DNA of 64,000 nucleotides from Paenibacillus sp. FSL R5-0345. GTDB taxonomy: Bacteria > Bacillota > Bacilli > Paenibacillales > Paenibacillaceae. How positions within the stretch are numbered: position 1 is the first letter of the stretch; every line of letters starts with the position of its first letter. Shown here in pieces: positions 1-8,095 of the stretch. The stretch spans positions 5,704,001 to 5,768,000 of the forward strand of contig NZ_CP009281.1 of NCBI RefSeq assembly GCF_000758585.1, given 5' to 3'. Made by a program: the position numbers and the translations under genes. The notes beneath the pieces are model-generated. The model was not told the origin of the DNA. It worked only from the letters and a program-made list of their open reading frames with translations, and did no database searches.

Positions 1-361
1 AATGATGTGCGGGACCCGCAAGGCGACTAAGCACGAAGGAACGCAGCGGCTCTTCTACACCAGTCTCCACAAGCGCCTCTTTCATGCACTGCAGCCATTC
101 TTCAGCACGTTCTGGAGTAATGGGAATATGCATATGCCTTGCTCTCATCATGGGATGTCCATGTAATTCTGAATACAGTGGGCCACCGCCAAAAAACTGT
201 GTTAGGAATTGATACTGCTTCTCCAGAACAGGAGAAATGTCTTCGGGAAATAACGGACCCAGCTGCGGATGAAGCTGTACTTTGGCGTAGAACACTTCCA
301 CCAAACGATGTAATGCCTCAGCTCCCCCTAAGTTCTCATATATACTCTCATTTGGATTCAT
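1..361 (-). CDS. yjbI: Truncated haemoglobin (group II, YjbI/GlbO-like), 3' end cut by window edge
   Basis: The reverse strand reads MNPNESIYENLGGAEALHRL, then VEVFYAKV, FPEDISP, a QYQFLTQFFGG stretch, HGHPMMRARHMHIPI and EEWLQCM. This is the classic order of a group II truncated haemoglobin: an early GG, a Tyr in the B-helix region, the proximal-His stretch RxRHxxxPI, and the Trp of EEWL. The family binds haem and oxygen and is cytoplasmic. The start is the ATG at 359-361, because the ATG further upstream runs into a stop after five codons. The ribosome site (GAAAG about 12 bases upstream) is weak. The last ten or so residues lie outside the window. Family assignment is from motif order; the physiological role is unknown here. 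Confidence 0.88.
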   Translation of the reverse strand, partial: MNPNESIYENLGGAEALHRLVEVFYAKVQLHPQLGPLFPEDISPVLEKQYQFLTQFFGGGPLYSELHGHPMMRARHMHIPITPERAEEWLQCMKEALVETGVEEPLRSFVLSRLAGPAHH

Positions 362-461
362 CGAGGTTACCAGCTTTCTTCCATATTAATGAAACGTTTC
401 TTAATTTATTATACCAAAAAAAAGCACTGCCCGGATATCCGTCGAAAGTGCCCCTAAACAG

Positions 462-495
462 CAGAAAAAAGACGCTAAACTTTAGTTTAGCGTCT
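462..495 (-). terminator. Rho-independent terminator on the minus strand
   Basis: A perfect 11-bp stem (470-480 with 485-495) and a 4-base loop are followed on the minus strand by a run of six T (464-469). It sits directly behind the small reading frame at 507-608 and in front of the haemoglobin gene, which supports transcription of that small frame. Confidence 0.8.
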
Positions 496-506
496 GGAGA
501 TTATTG

Positions 507-608
507 TCAGTAGGTCCGAAATTCCTCATCACCTGCAGGGACGAGAGAGACCCGGATCACATATACAAAAGCACAAACGAGAACTCCGGCTACAACGCTC
601 ATCGCCAT
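507..608 (-). CDS. Possible 33-residue single-pass membrane protein
   Basis: A short frame starting ATGGCGATGAGC encodes MAMSVVAGVLVCAFVYVIRV followed by a polar tail ending EEFRTY. The first 20 residues form one hydrophobic span. A good terminator lies 12 bases downstream, which argues for a transcribed gene. The frame stays open upstream and would add a cysteine-bearing stretch (KECTLCYKNKWDGV), but no ATG, and only a GTG directly before the ATG, is available there. GGAG two bases before the ATG is too close to be a good ribosome site, so the true start is unclear. No family is recognised. Confidence 0.4.
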   Translation of the reverse strand: MAMSVVAGVLVCAFVYVIRVSLVPAGDEEFRTY

Positions 609-773
609 CACTCCATCCCATTTATTCTTGTAACAGAGGGTGCATTCCTTATTTACATAATATCATAACTCAAGCGAAAAAGCACAGATTTATGTAACCG
701 CTTCCTTTATTTTTTTTGTGCTGTTTGTCCTTCTTTTCGCATACATCTAACCATAGATCAGGAGGCGTTAATT

Positions 774-2036
774 ATGACTTTAAAAAAGATTGGCGGCCCA
801 CTGCTGGGATTAACATTGGCGGGCTGTATGCTGCTAATGCTGTTTCATCCGGAGGCGTCCCTTGGCGCAGCCTTACGTGGCTTGGCCATTTGGTGGGATG
901 TGTTATTCCCCTCCCTATTTCCATTCTTCGTCATTTCCGAAATCATGCTGGGCTTAGGGATTGTTCATCTCTTTGGCGCTTTGCTTGATCCGTTGATGCG
1001 TCCTCTTTTTGGTATACCAGGTAGCGGTGGGTTTGTCGCTGCAATGGGATATGTATCAGGATATCCTGTTGGCGCTAAATTAACCGCTAAGCTGCGGGAA
1101 CAGAATCTGATTAGCAGAGTTGAAGGGGAAAGATTAGTCGCTTTCACAACCTCATCCGATCCAATCTTTCTGTTGGGTGCAGTGTCCGTCGGATTTTTTC
1201 GAGATGCATCATTGGGGCTCATCCTAGCTCTCGCCCACTACGGGAGCGGTTTGATTGTTGGCTTGCTAATGTCGTTCCATGGACGCAAAGAACAGAGATC
1301 CCCATCTCAAGACCCATCCACAACTAGTTCTGCCGCCCCCTCTGCTCCATCCAAAAAAGGTTTTGGAAGAATCCATGCAGCACTACTTGCCATGGAGGAA
1401 GCTCGGCGCAAAGATGGGCGAAGCTTCGGGGAGCTATTAAGAGGTGCCATCCAGTCCTCACTAAAGCTTATTATTGTCGTAGGTGGTTTGGTTGTATTCT
1501 TCAATGTACTAATGGAACTGCTTGCCCGCGCAGGAATTCTATCCTCACTCTTTAGCTTGACCGGACATCTTATTTCCCTTGTGGGTGGTCCCCCCGAACT
1601 GGCCCAGGCTCTGATCAGCGGATTCTTCGAAGTTACTATCGGTGCCCGTTCTGCGGGTGAAGCTGCTTCTTCCATCCCGCTTCAGTTCAAGGTTGCCGCA
1701 GCTGCTTTCATCCTCTCTTGGGGCGGTTTATCTGTACATGCCCAGGTAGCCAGTATCCTGAATGGCACCGGAATTCGGTATCTGCCATTTATGACTGCAC
1801 GTCTAATTCACGCCTTCCTCGCATCAGGACTCGTATTGCTGCTCTGGAACCCTGTGATGGACACAGGGCTGTCTACTGCATGGGTATCATTGCCTGCCTC
1901 TATTGCCTTTACACCTTCTGCCACGGGGATCACTGCAAGCCTCGCTCTGCTGAGCCTTTTATTAAGTGCTGCGATTTTAGTCTCCCTGCTTCTCCCAGCT
2001 TTCACTGCAATGATTCGTTGGATACGGCGAAGTTGA
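774..2036 (+). CDS. ylbJ: Sporulation integral membrane protein YlbJ
   Basis: A 420-residue polytopic membrane protein with Gate/nucleoside-recognition-type helices. Signature stretches are WWDVLFPSLFPFFVISEIML near residue 40, GYVSGYPVGAKL near residue 95 and FTTSSDPIFLLGAVSVGFF near residue 130; they match the YlbJ family, which in Bacillus subtilis is made in the mother cell under sigma-E and is needed for heat-resistant spores. A poorly conserved, Ser/Pro-rich loop (about residues 175-200) separates the two halves. The start is fixed by GGAGG at 761-765, eight bases before the ATG. A CATACATCT element at 739-747 resembles a sigma-E -10 box, but no convincing -35 was seen. nadK follows 76 bases downstream on the same strand. 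Confidence 0.9.
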   Translation: MTLKKIGGPLLGLTLAGCMLLMLFHPEASLGAALRGLAIWWDVLFPSLFPFFVISEIMLGLGIVHLFGALLDPLMRPLFGIPGSGGFVAAMGYVSGYPVGAKLTAKLREQNLISRVEGERLVAFTTSSDPIFLLGAVSVGFFRDASLGLILALAHYGSGLIVGLLMSFHGRKEQRSPSQDPSTTSSAAPSAPSKKGFGRIHAALLAMEEARRKDGRSFGELLRGAIQSSLKLIIVVGGLVVFFNVLMELLARAGILSSLFSLTGHLISLVGGPPELAQALISGFFEVTIGARSAGEAASSIPLQFKVAAAAFILSWGGLSVHAQVASILNGTGIRYLPFMTARLIHAFLASGLVLLLWNPVMDTGLSTAWVSLPASIAFTPSATGITASLALLSLLLSAAILVSLLLPAFTAMIRWIRRS

Positions 2037-2112
2037 TTAACATATTGTGTTCCGGGTCAAGATTGATTATGATCGGTGTATGACTGAAATATACAAAAGG
2101 AGCCTGTACATC

Positions 2113-2916
2113 TTGAGATATTATGTTCTGGACCGCGGTGATGAACTATCAATCAAACTTGCCGAGCAGTTTCACAAGCTGGCGGCGGAGCGGGACCTGC
2201 AACTGGATGCCGAGTCTCCCGAAATCGTCATCTCTATTGGCGGAGACGGCACAATGCTGCACGCTTTTCATACTTTTATCGATCAAGTTCCCAATTTAGC
2301 CTTCGTAGGTGTCCACACAGGGCACTTAGGCTTCTATGCGGACTGGCAAGCGGAAGAGCTGCCCACCTTAATCGACTATATGTGCGGAACCGAGGATTCT
2401 GAGCCACAGAAACCCCGAATCGTAAAATATCCGTTACTTGAGCTGGAAATTCACAAGAAATCCGGTTCTTCGTCCCACATAGCCCTAAATGAATTTACCC
2501 TTAAAGGGGTGGATGGAACTATAATGATTCAAGTTGACATCAATGATGTCACCTTCGAAATGTTCCGAGGTGATGGACTATGTATTTCAACTCCCTCTGG
2601 TAGCACGGCCTATAACAAAAGCCTTGGGGGAGCCATGGTTCACCCATCTATAGAGGCGCTGCAGATTGCCGAAATCGCCTCCATTAACAACCGTGTATTC
2701 CGAACAATGGGATCGCCATTGCTTCTGCCGAAGCATCATCATTGCGATATTCTTTCATGTAAAGATCAGCGTTTACTACTGACGATAGATCATAACAATA
2801 TCCCGGTAGACGACCTGATTTCAGTACGCTGCCAAGTATCGGACAAGAAAGTCAGTTTCGCCAGGTACCGTCCTTTCCCATTCTGGAACCGTGTCCGTGA
2901 AGCCTTTTTGGTTTAA
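2113..2916 (+). CDS. nadK: NAD kinase
   Basis: Phosphorylates NAD to NADP with ATP or polyphosphate in the cytoplasm. The diagnostic motifs are present: GGDGTML (about residues 43-49, phosphate binding), an ALNEFTLKG segment (the conserved NE/D motif), and TPSGSTAYNKSLGGAMVHP, the second NAD-kinase signature (usual form TPTGSTAYxxSxGGPIVHP). I chose the TTG at 2113 because AAAAGGAG lies nine bases upstream and the protein then begins RYYVLDRGDEL, as short Firmicute NAD kinases do. The open frame reaches back to 2047, but the extra 22 residues do not look like the family. Length 267 residues is normal. The frame ends just before a hairpin terminator. Confidence 0.95.
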   Translation: MRYYVLDRGDELSIKLAEQFHKLAAERDLQLDAESPEIVISIGGDGTMLHAFHTFIDQVPNLAFVGVHTGHLGFYADWQAEELPTLIDYMCGTEDSEPQKPRIVKYPLLELEIHKKSGSSSHIALNEFTLKGVDGTIMIQVDINDVTFEMFRGDGLCISTPSGSTAYNKSLGGAMVHPSIEALQIAEIASINNRVFRTMGSPLLLPKHHHCDILSCKDQRLLLTIDHNNIPVDDLISVRCQVSDKKVSFARYRPFPFWNRVREAFLV

Positions 2917-2936
2917 GAATTTAACATTTTTTTGTG

Positions 2937-2966
2937 GCTGGAGATATCCGTATCTCCGGCTCTTTT
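2937..2966 (+). terminator. Terminator of nadK
   Basis: Ten-base-pair stem (2937-2946 with 2951-2960, one G-T pair), TCCG loop, followed by TCTTTT. It lies 20 bases after the nadK stop. Confidence 0.75.
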
Positions 2967-2982
2967 GTGTGACAAAACTAAC

Positions 2983-3021
2983 ACCATTTGATAGACAGAG
3001 AGAGAAGTCAAATGGTATAAT
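2983..3021 (+). promoter_or_regulatory. Sigma-A-type promoter overlapping a 9-bp inverted repeat
   Basis: TAGACA (2992-2997) and TATAAT (3016-3021) are 18 bases apart, and the -10 box is extended (TGGTATAAT). The spacer is framed by an exact inverted repeat, ACCATTTGA (2983-2991) and TCAAATGGT (3008-3016), whose arms flank the -35 box and abut the -10. It drives the exported-protein pair at 3064 and 4269. The repeat could be a repressor site or a chance hairpin; the regulator is not known. Confidence 0.6.
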
Positions 3022-3063
3022 GAGGCTATTTTACAAAGAGTTACATAAAAGGAGAGAGTACTG

Positions 3064-4248
3064 TTGAAAAGATTATTATCCCTCTTTAGCATAAGTCTAC
3101 TGGCCCTTATACTAGCGGTCCCGGCTTTTGCAGCTTCAAAACCGATTGACGTGTATATTAACGGGAGTAAGGTTTCCTTCACCGCTGGATCTCCATACTT
3201 AGCGAACAATTCTGTACTCGTACCTTTCCGGGTCGTCTTTGAGAAGCTTGGACTTCAAGTTCTCTGGGATGCCAAGACTGGAACCGTAACAGGTAAAAGT
3301 TCAAATCTTGCAATTACCCTCAAGATTGGCAGCAACCGCGCAACTGTTAACGGAACCGTTAAAAAATTAACGACCGCACCAGTCTCATCAGCTGGCACTA
3401 CATACATCCCTTTGCGTTTTATCGCTGAGGCAACAGGAGGCACAGCCGTCTGGAATTCCACCAGTAGAAGTGTACAGATTACTACTCCTGTCTCCAAAGA
3501 TAAGGACGAAGCAGCCATTACAGCATTAATCCGTTTATCTAATCAGTATTTCAATGAAGAAAAAGCGACTAGCTACTACTCCCTTATTGATTCGGATTCC
3601 TCTTACCCGGAATCAGTGGCAGAGCTCAATGAATCTTTTAAAGCTTTTGACATAAAGAATACTATTGATAGTTTGGAAATCCTCGACCTTAAAGCTGACG
3701 AAGCCACTGTGTATACGCTTGAAAGTTCTCGCAGAACAGGTGGGGCTTATACTCCAGATACAGAGGATGAATACGTATATACCCTGGTCCGCAAGAATGG
3801 AAGCTGGAAGATATCATCCGTGGAATCCCAAAGCTCGACCATTCTCCTTACTCGTGAACAAGCCCTAAAAACAGCAGCCAACATCCCTCAAAATGATGCC
3901 GATGCTATTAAAGGAACTATTACCAAGTATTATCAAGCAATGAACGAAGAGAATCTTACAGCAGTTCTTTCCACGATGACTTCATATGGTGAAGAATATG
4001 ATTCTTCTCTCAAGGCAGATTTGGATGATTTCTTCACTTCGTACGATATTACCTATACTCCAGGCATTTCAAATGTCTATTTTTACAGTGCCAAAGAAGC
4101 AGCGATATATGTAGAAAGCAAAGACAAGGAAGCTAGTGAAGAGGAGACTTATGAGCAGGGCCTTATCTACATTCTATCCAAGTCGGATACCGGTGTATGG
4201 ACAATCGATAACACATATAACGTCTACAATAAACTTGTGAAATCCTAA
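3064..4248 (+). CDS. Exported protein: copper-amine-oxidase-like N-terminal domain plus two NTF2-like domains
   Basis: A signal peptide (MKRLLSLFSISLLALILAVP, then AFAAS) is followed by a copper amine oxidase N-terminal-like domain at about residues 28-140 (VYINGSKVSF, SVLVPFRVVFEKLG, YIPLRFIAEATGG, VWNSTSRSVQIT). This small stalk module is common on surface proteins of Paenibacillus and does not itself imply oxidase activity. The rest (about 148-394) appears to be two related units, each beginning with an AI-x(4)-I-x(3)-Y-F/Y helix (DEAAITALIRLSNQYF; DADAIKGTITKYYQAM), which resemble NTF2-like folds. Translation starts at TTG 3064 behind AAAGGAGAG. It is followed 20 bases later by an S41 protease gene that carries the same stalk domain, so the two products probably act together at the cell surface. 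Confidence 0.72.
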   Translation: MKRLLSLFSISLLALILAVPAFAASKPIDVYINGSKVSFTAGSPYLANNSVLVPFRVVFEKLGLQVLWDAKTGTVTGKSSNLAITLKIGSNRATVNGTVKKLTTAPVSSAGTTYIPLRFIAEATGGTAVWNSTSRSVQITTPVSKDKDEAAITALIRLSNQYFNEEKATSYYSLIDSDSSYPESVAELNESFKAFDIKNTIDSLEILDLKADEATVYTLESSRRTGGAYTPDTEDEYVYTLVRKNGSWKISSVESQSSTILLTREQALKTAANIPQNDADAIKGTITKYYQAMNEENLTAVLSTMTSYGEEYDSSLKADLDDFFTSYDITYTPGISNVYFYSAKEAAIYVESKDKEASEEETYEQGLIYILSKSDTGVWTIDNTYNVYNKLVKS

Positions 4249-4268
4249 TAAAAAGGGTGTTTGATTCC

Positions 4269-5708
4269 ATGAAATCGAAAAAAGTAATAAGCGCACTGTT
4301 AACCAGCTGTCTGGCTTTATCTATTACATTTGCTCCTGTAGCCTCTGCTGCAGATGCCGTTCAAGCTTCTACAGACAACAGTGATCTTATTAATGAAGTA
4401 ATGAAGCTATTAGAGAACTATAACCTTTCAGATGTAGATAAGAATACTTTGATTCGCGGAGCCATTGACGGCATGGTGAACACACTGGACGATCCATACA
4501 GCCAATACTTCAATTCCGAGGAAGCGGCGCAATTTGAACATGCGGTTGATCTCGAATACGTTGGCATCGGTGTTAAATTACAATATACGCCGACAGAGCT
4601 CTACATTGAAGAAATTTCTCCAGGTTCTCCTGCAGAAAAGGCAGGCTTGAAACGCGGAGATACGATTCTCAAAATTAACGGAATCCCCGTTGACGAAACG
4701 GATGATACCGAACTCAGTGGAGCCGCAGGCACCAAGGTCACCTTATTGATTCTCAGAAATGGCGTCTCTAAAAATTATGTTGTCACCCGAAATGAATTAA
4801 ATTCGACTTCCGTTTTTGGAACCCTCATTGGACCGAAGATTGCTTATATTTCGCTCAGTGGTTTCACCCAGAATTCTGATGAAGAATTCGCTGCTATGCT
4901 GAAGAAGATGCGTGCAGCAGGAATGAAATCCATGGTGTTAGATTTACGTGATAACTTGGGTGGTTATATGGATTCGGCATACAACATTGCCACTAACTTT
5001 ATGGATAAAGGCATTATGATGTATACCTCTGACCAAAGTGGCGCATTAACTCCTGTAACGATTACTAGTGGCAGCAAAATCGGTGTACCCGTCGTAATTC
5101 TAACCAACGAATATACTGCAAGTGCATCTGAAGCTCTTACTGGTGCCCTGCGTGACAACAAGCTGGCAACTGTCGTAGGCACTCGTTCTTACGGCAAAGC
5201 GCGTATTCAAAGCCTAATTAAGGTGTCTAATGGCGACATGCTGAAATTGACCACGCAGAAATATCTGACTCCTAAGAAAGAAGACTTTAATCATATCGGT
5301 CTTACACCGGATATTGAGGTTAAAGGCAAAACCGCACAGCTGATTACCGCCCTGCAGATTGCTGGAATGAAGACTTTAGAAGTCACCGGAGATCATCACA
5401 TCTTAAATATCAATGGCGTTCCTTTTGCTGGTAATGTCGGTCTTGTGAAGCAGGGCGATAAAACTTATGCTTCTTCGCTTGTGCTGGCTGCACTTACCGA
5501 GGGTGAGGTCACATGGGATGCCAAGAATAAAAAGGTCATCGTAAAGAGCGGAGCAGGCAATTCCACTGGCTTTACGATTTCCTCCAAAGAGGCGCTATCC
5601 CAGAATGGTGAGACCTACATTGAATTAAATGCCTTTAAGAAGAAGTTCCCCGCACTTGTATGGAGTTACAATGCTACACTGAAGCAATTGAAATTATCTG
5701 TAAAATAA
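4269..5708 (+). CDS. C-terminal processing protease (S41 family) with PDZ and stalk domains
   Basis: A CtpA/CtpB-type serine protease, 479 residues. Order: signal peptide (KKVISALLTSCLALSITFAP), helical region with DDPYSQYF, PDZ domain (YVGIGVKL to about residue 160, with GSPAEKAGLKRGDTILKING), then the S41 core. The catalytic dyad is visible: Ser285 in TASASEAL and Lys310 in GTRSYGKARIQ, 25 residues apart as in Prc and CtpB, with Gln314 four residues after the Lys. The C-terminal 110 residues (HHILNINGVPF onward) form a copper-amine-oxidase-like stalk module resembling that of the preceding gene. The ATG at 4269 is chosen over a GTG at 4257 because AAAAGGG (4251-4257) is the ribosome site. 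Substrates are unknown. Confidence 0.9.
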   Translation: MKSKKVISALLTSCLALSITFAPVASAADAVQASTDNSDLINEVMKLLENYNLSDVDKNTLIRGAIDGMVNTLDDPYSQYFNSEEAAQFEHAVDLEYVGIGVKLQYTPTELYIEEISPGSPAEKAGLKRGDTILKINGIPVDETDDTELSGAAGTKVTLLILRNGVSKNYVVTRNELNSTSVFGTLIGPKIAYISLSGFTQNSDEEFAAMLKKMRAAGMKSMVLDLRDNLGGYMDSAYNIATNFMDKGIMMYTSDQSGALTPVTITSGSKIGVPVVILTNEYTASASEALTGALRDNKLATVVGTRSYGKARIQSLIKVSNGDMLKLTTQKYLTPKKEDFNHIGLTPDIEVKGKTAQLITALQIAGMKTLEVTGDHHILNINGVPFAGNVGLVKQGDKTYASSLVLAALTEGEVTWDAKNKKVIVKSGAGNSTGFTISSKEALSQNGETYIELNAFKKKFPALVWSYNATLKQLKLSVK

Positions 5709-5723
5709 TCCATAACGATATGA

Positions 5724-5764
5724 AAAGGCAGCAATTCTCCAGAGATGGAGGGATGCTGCCTTTA
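5724..5764 (+). terminator. Terminator of the S41 protease operon
   Basis: AAAGGCAGCA pairs with TGCTGCCTTT around a 20-base loop, followed by ATTGTTG. It starts 15 bases after the stop codon. Confidence 0.75.
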
Positions 5765-5795
5765 TTGTTGTACAATATCCATTTCAAAAAAGCAA

Positions 5796-5880
5796 AAAAC
5801 GCCTTTGGCGTCCCAATGGACGGTAGTCGTTTATGCGATAAATAAAAGGATAATGTATAGTGGAAACTTATACATTATCC
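5796..5880. repeat. Intergenic repeat, copy A (partner of 9195-9272)
   Basis: This stretch shares a long gapped match with 9195-9272: AACGCCTT, GCGTCCC, GGACGGTAG, CGTT and AAGGATAATGTATAG occur in the same order and spacing. In copy A the end forms a perfect 12-bp inverted repeat, GGATAATGTATA (5848-5859) with TATACATTATCC (5869-5880). Both copies sit just after the stop region of a plus-strand cell-wall/protease gene. Its role, mobile or structural, is unknown. Confidence 0.7.
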
Positions 5881-5889
5881 CTATATTTA

Positions 5890-5938
5890 GAAAAAAGCTG
5901 TCTCACTCGTAGAAGTTCTCTACTTATGGTCAGCTTTC
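5890..5938 (-). terminator. Terminator of yutD
   Basis: On the minus strand AAAGCTG pairs with CAGCTTT, with an inner GTAGA/TCTAC stem, and is followed by a T run. It begins just after the yutD stop codon. Confidence 0.7.
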
Positions 5939-5942
5939 ATCT

Positions 5943-6593
5943 TTAAGATTCTGAATTCTCTACGTTTTGTGCATTTTGGTTATTTTGAGGCTTCTGTGTG
6001 TTTTGTGTGTTTTGGGGCTTTTGAGATTGACCTTGTGGTGGTCTGCTTTGAAATTCCTTTTTGGACTTCTTCCCCTGCGAATCTTTACCCCGGTGATTTC
6101 GGCTTTGATGTTCTCTTAAAGGTCTTTCCTTAGCAGAAGTCATCTCTTTAAATGCAGCAGATGAATTCGAACCTGGCTTAGATGACGTTTCTTTAGAGGA
6201 GAACTCTTTATCTATAGCCGCTCCATCATGATCCTCAGCTTCTAGCTCCGAATCTTCTTCCTCACTCGGTTCTGGTATTTCTTTGATTAGAATATCTTTG
6301 AACATGCCTTCTTGTGGTATCTCTTTTAATTTATGCAACACAAAATATGCGCAGCCAAAATTGCAATATTCATTAATATAATCGACCATGCCAGAAATCG
6401 CTGTATCCCGATTCACCTTAGGGTGGTTATCTCGGTAAAAGCCTTTCAAGCGCAGCTGACTGTAACCCCAGTCACCGATAATATAGTCGTATCTTTCCAG
6501 CACTTCGCTATATCTTCCGCGAAACGCCTCCGGATTCCAACCATCCTTATGATCTAACATAAGTTCGTAGCCTTTTCCGCCTATAACGATCAA
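5943..6593 (-). CDS. yutD: YutD-like protein with a long Gln/Asn/Lys-rich tail
   Basis: The first 95 residues match the YutD/DUF1027 family: MIVIGGKGYELMLDHKDGWN, then RYSEVLERYDYIIGDWGYSQ, LRLKGFY and EYCNFGCAYFVLHKLKE. Function of the family is not established. Residues from about 100 to 216 are acidic and then very rich in Gln, Asn, Lys and Pro (KPQNTQNTQ-type runs), so probably disordered; this tail is much longer than in the Bacillus subtilis protein. The frame has no ATG near its start, so the TTG at 6591-6593 is the best start, with AGGCGG nine bases upstream. yutD, lipA, lytH and yunB are neighbours in Bacillus subtilis, and this order is partly kept here. Confidence 0.85.
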   Translation of the reverse strand: MIVIGGKGYELMLDHKDGWNPEAFRGRYSEVLERYDYIIGDWGYSQLRLKGFYRDNHPKVNRDTAISGMVDYINEYCNFGCAYFVLHKLKEIPQEGMFKDILIKEIPEPSEEEDSELEAEDHDGAAIDKEFSSKETSSKPGSNSSAAFKEMTSAKERPLREHQSRNHRGKDSQGKKSKKEFQSRPPQGQSQKPQNTQNTQKPQNNQNAQNVENSES

Positions 6594-6934
6594 ACCTTTT
6601 GCCGCCTGCCTTTCAAAGGAAAGTATTTTCGTTGATTATGCCGTCATTTCCGAGAAATATTGGGCTTTCGGTCGCTGTTGTTGATTAATTTCTTTTATTT
6701 GAACCGCATCAGCGGTTGAAATTAATCAACAGTGTATGCTTACGATGCTAGCTTTCCTTCGGAAAGCTTTCAGGCAAACGCTAACGCTCCTGCAGCTCCA
6801 ACATTTCTCTCCAATGACTCAAATCAACGTTTTTTTATGTGTAACCTATGGGCTGAGTGTTTCAGAACGCTATCGCTCCTTCAACCCTCTTCTTAATAAA
6901 ACCTTTTTGTGACTTTGTCACTATTTCAAAAAAA
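6594..6934. repeat. Structured 341-bp intergenic region with nested inverted repeats
   Basis: No gene is supported here. The region holds a 14-bp exact inverted repeat, TGTTGATTAATTTC (6679-6692) with its complement (6718-6731), that encloses a second one, AACCGC/GCGGTT (6702-6707, 6712-6717). A further hairpin, AGCTTTCC/GGAAAGCT, lies at 6750-6768. Two related 14-base stretches, AACGCTAACGCTCC (6777-6790) and AACGCTATCGCTCC (6866-6879), follow. The organisation suggests a dispersed intergenic element rather than decayed coding sequence. There is no obvious terminator behind lipA other than these hairpins. Confidence 0.55.
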
Positions 6935-7840
6935 TTAACGAGAAGAAACTGCGCGTTCCTCACGAGCTTGAGCTGCAGATTTTACCTGCTCATGCGCACG
7001 ATAAGAGCTGCGAACAAGCGGGGCTGATTCCACATGGCTGAAGCCACGCTTTAGCCCCTCTTCCTTGAGCAGTGCGAATTCCTCCGGTGGATAATATTTC
7101 TCCACATTTAAATGCTTTGGAGAAGGCTGTAAGTATTGTCCTAAAGTCAATATATCACAATTTACGGCTCGTAAATCATCCATTGCTTGTAAAATTTCAT
7201 CCCACTCTTCACCGACTCCAAGCATAATGCTTGATTTGGTAGGAATGTCCGGCTTCATCTCCTTGGCTCTACGTAGTAGCTCCAACGAACGGCGATACTT
7301 CGCTTTAGCCCGCACACGGTCTGACATCCGTTCCACCGTCTCAATATTATGGTTAAGAATGTCTGGATTACTGTTCATGACAATCTCTAGACTATTTCGT
7401 TCTCCCAGGAAATCTGGAATTAATACTTCAACACTACATAACGGAAGGCGTTTACGAATTGCCGCTACCGTTTCAGCAAAAATCTGGGCGCCACCATCCG
7501 CAAGATCATCACGGGCTACACTGGTCACCACGCAATGGCGAAGGTTCATTCCCTCTGCAGCTTCTGCTACACGTTCAGGCTCCTGAAGGTCCAGCTCTGT
7601 CGGCAGCCCTGTATTCACAGCGCAGAAACGGCATGCGCGAGTACATATATCACCAAGAATCATAAAGGTAGCCGTTCGATTGGCCCAGCATTCATAAATG
7701 TTCGGACATCTAGCTTCTTCACATACGGTATGTAAAGTTTTAGAACGCATCATGCTCTTGATTTCCTGATAGTTATCACCGGTAGTTAGCTTGATTCTAA
7801 TCCAATCCGGCTTAGGCTGCTTTGCTGTTTTGTTCGTCAA
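6935..7840 (-). CDS. lipA: Lipoyl synthase (radical SAM)
   Basis: Inserts two sulfurs into octanoyl groups on lipoyl-dependent enzymes. Both iron-sulfur cluster motifs are intact: Cys40, Cys45 and Cys51 in CEEARCPNIYEC (auxiliary cluster, the sulfur source) and Cys66, Cys70 and Cys73 in CTRACRFC (radical SAM cluster). The C-terminal RSSYRAHE motif, which supplies the conserved serine ligand of the auxiliary cluster, is also present. At 301 residues it has the usual length. It starts at TTG 7838-7840; AGGAGG lies 17 bases and GCGGGG about nine bases upstream. It is divergent from lytH, as in the Bacillus subtilis yutB-yunA region. Confidence 0.97.
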   Translation of the reverse strand: MTNKTAKQPKPDWIRIKLTTGDNYQEIKSMMRSKTLHTVCEEARCPNIYECWANRTATFMILGDICTRACRFCAVNTGLPTELDLQEPERVAEAAEGMNLRHCVVTSVARDDLADGGAQIFAETVAAIRKRLPLCSVEVLIPDFLGERNSLEIVMNSNPDILNHNIETVERMSDRVRAKAKYRRSLELLRRAKEMKPDIPTKSSIMLGVGEEWDEILQAMDDLRAVNCDILTLGQYLQPSPKHLNVEKYYPPEEFALLKEEGLKRGFSHVESAPLVRSSYRAHEQVKSAAQAREERAVSSR

Positions 7841-8095
7841 AATAATAAACCCCGCTTCCTCCTGAATGTGATGCTGCAGATGAAAGATGCTGCCTCATAT
7901 TATACCATGTGCGCTTTACAATTGCCTGTTTTTGTGAAATATGCAGGGCATATCAACTTCGATTCCGGCAGAGTATTTACTGGTACCTTTAGACAAGAAC
8001 GGATAAAAAGTAGCTTTTTGCTTCAATCTATAATAAAAGCTTTATCCGAAGTGCCTACATTCAATTCTACGCCCGGACAAAAGGAGGCTGTTATC

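Noticed and set aside
139..513. Plus-strand frame opposite the haemoglobin gene
   Set aside because: The minus strand gives an unmistakable truncated haemoglobin. The plus frame has no family features.
2047..2112. N-terminal extension of NAD kinase
   Set aside because: No ribosome site before 2047, while AAAAGGAG precedes the TTG at 2113 at good distance and family proteins start there.
7868..8095. Long N-terminal extension of LytH
   Set aside because: It would place 76 unrelated residues before the signal peptide; AAAGGAGGC seven bases before TTG 8096 is decisive.
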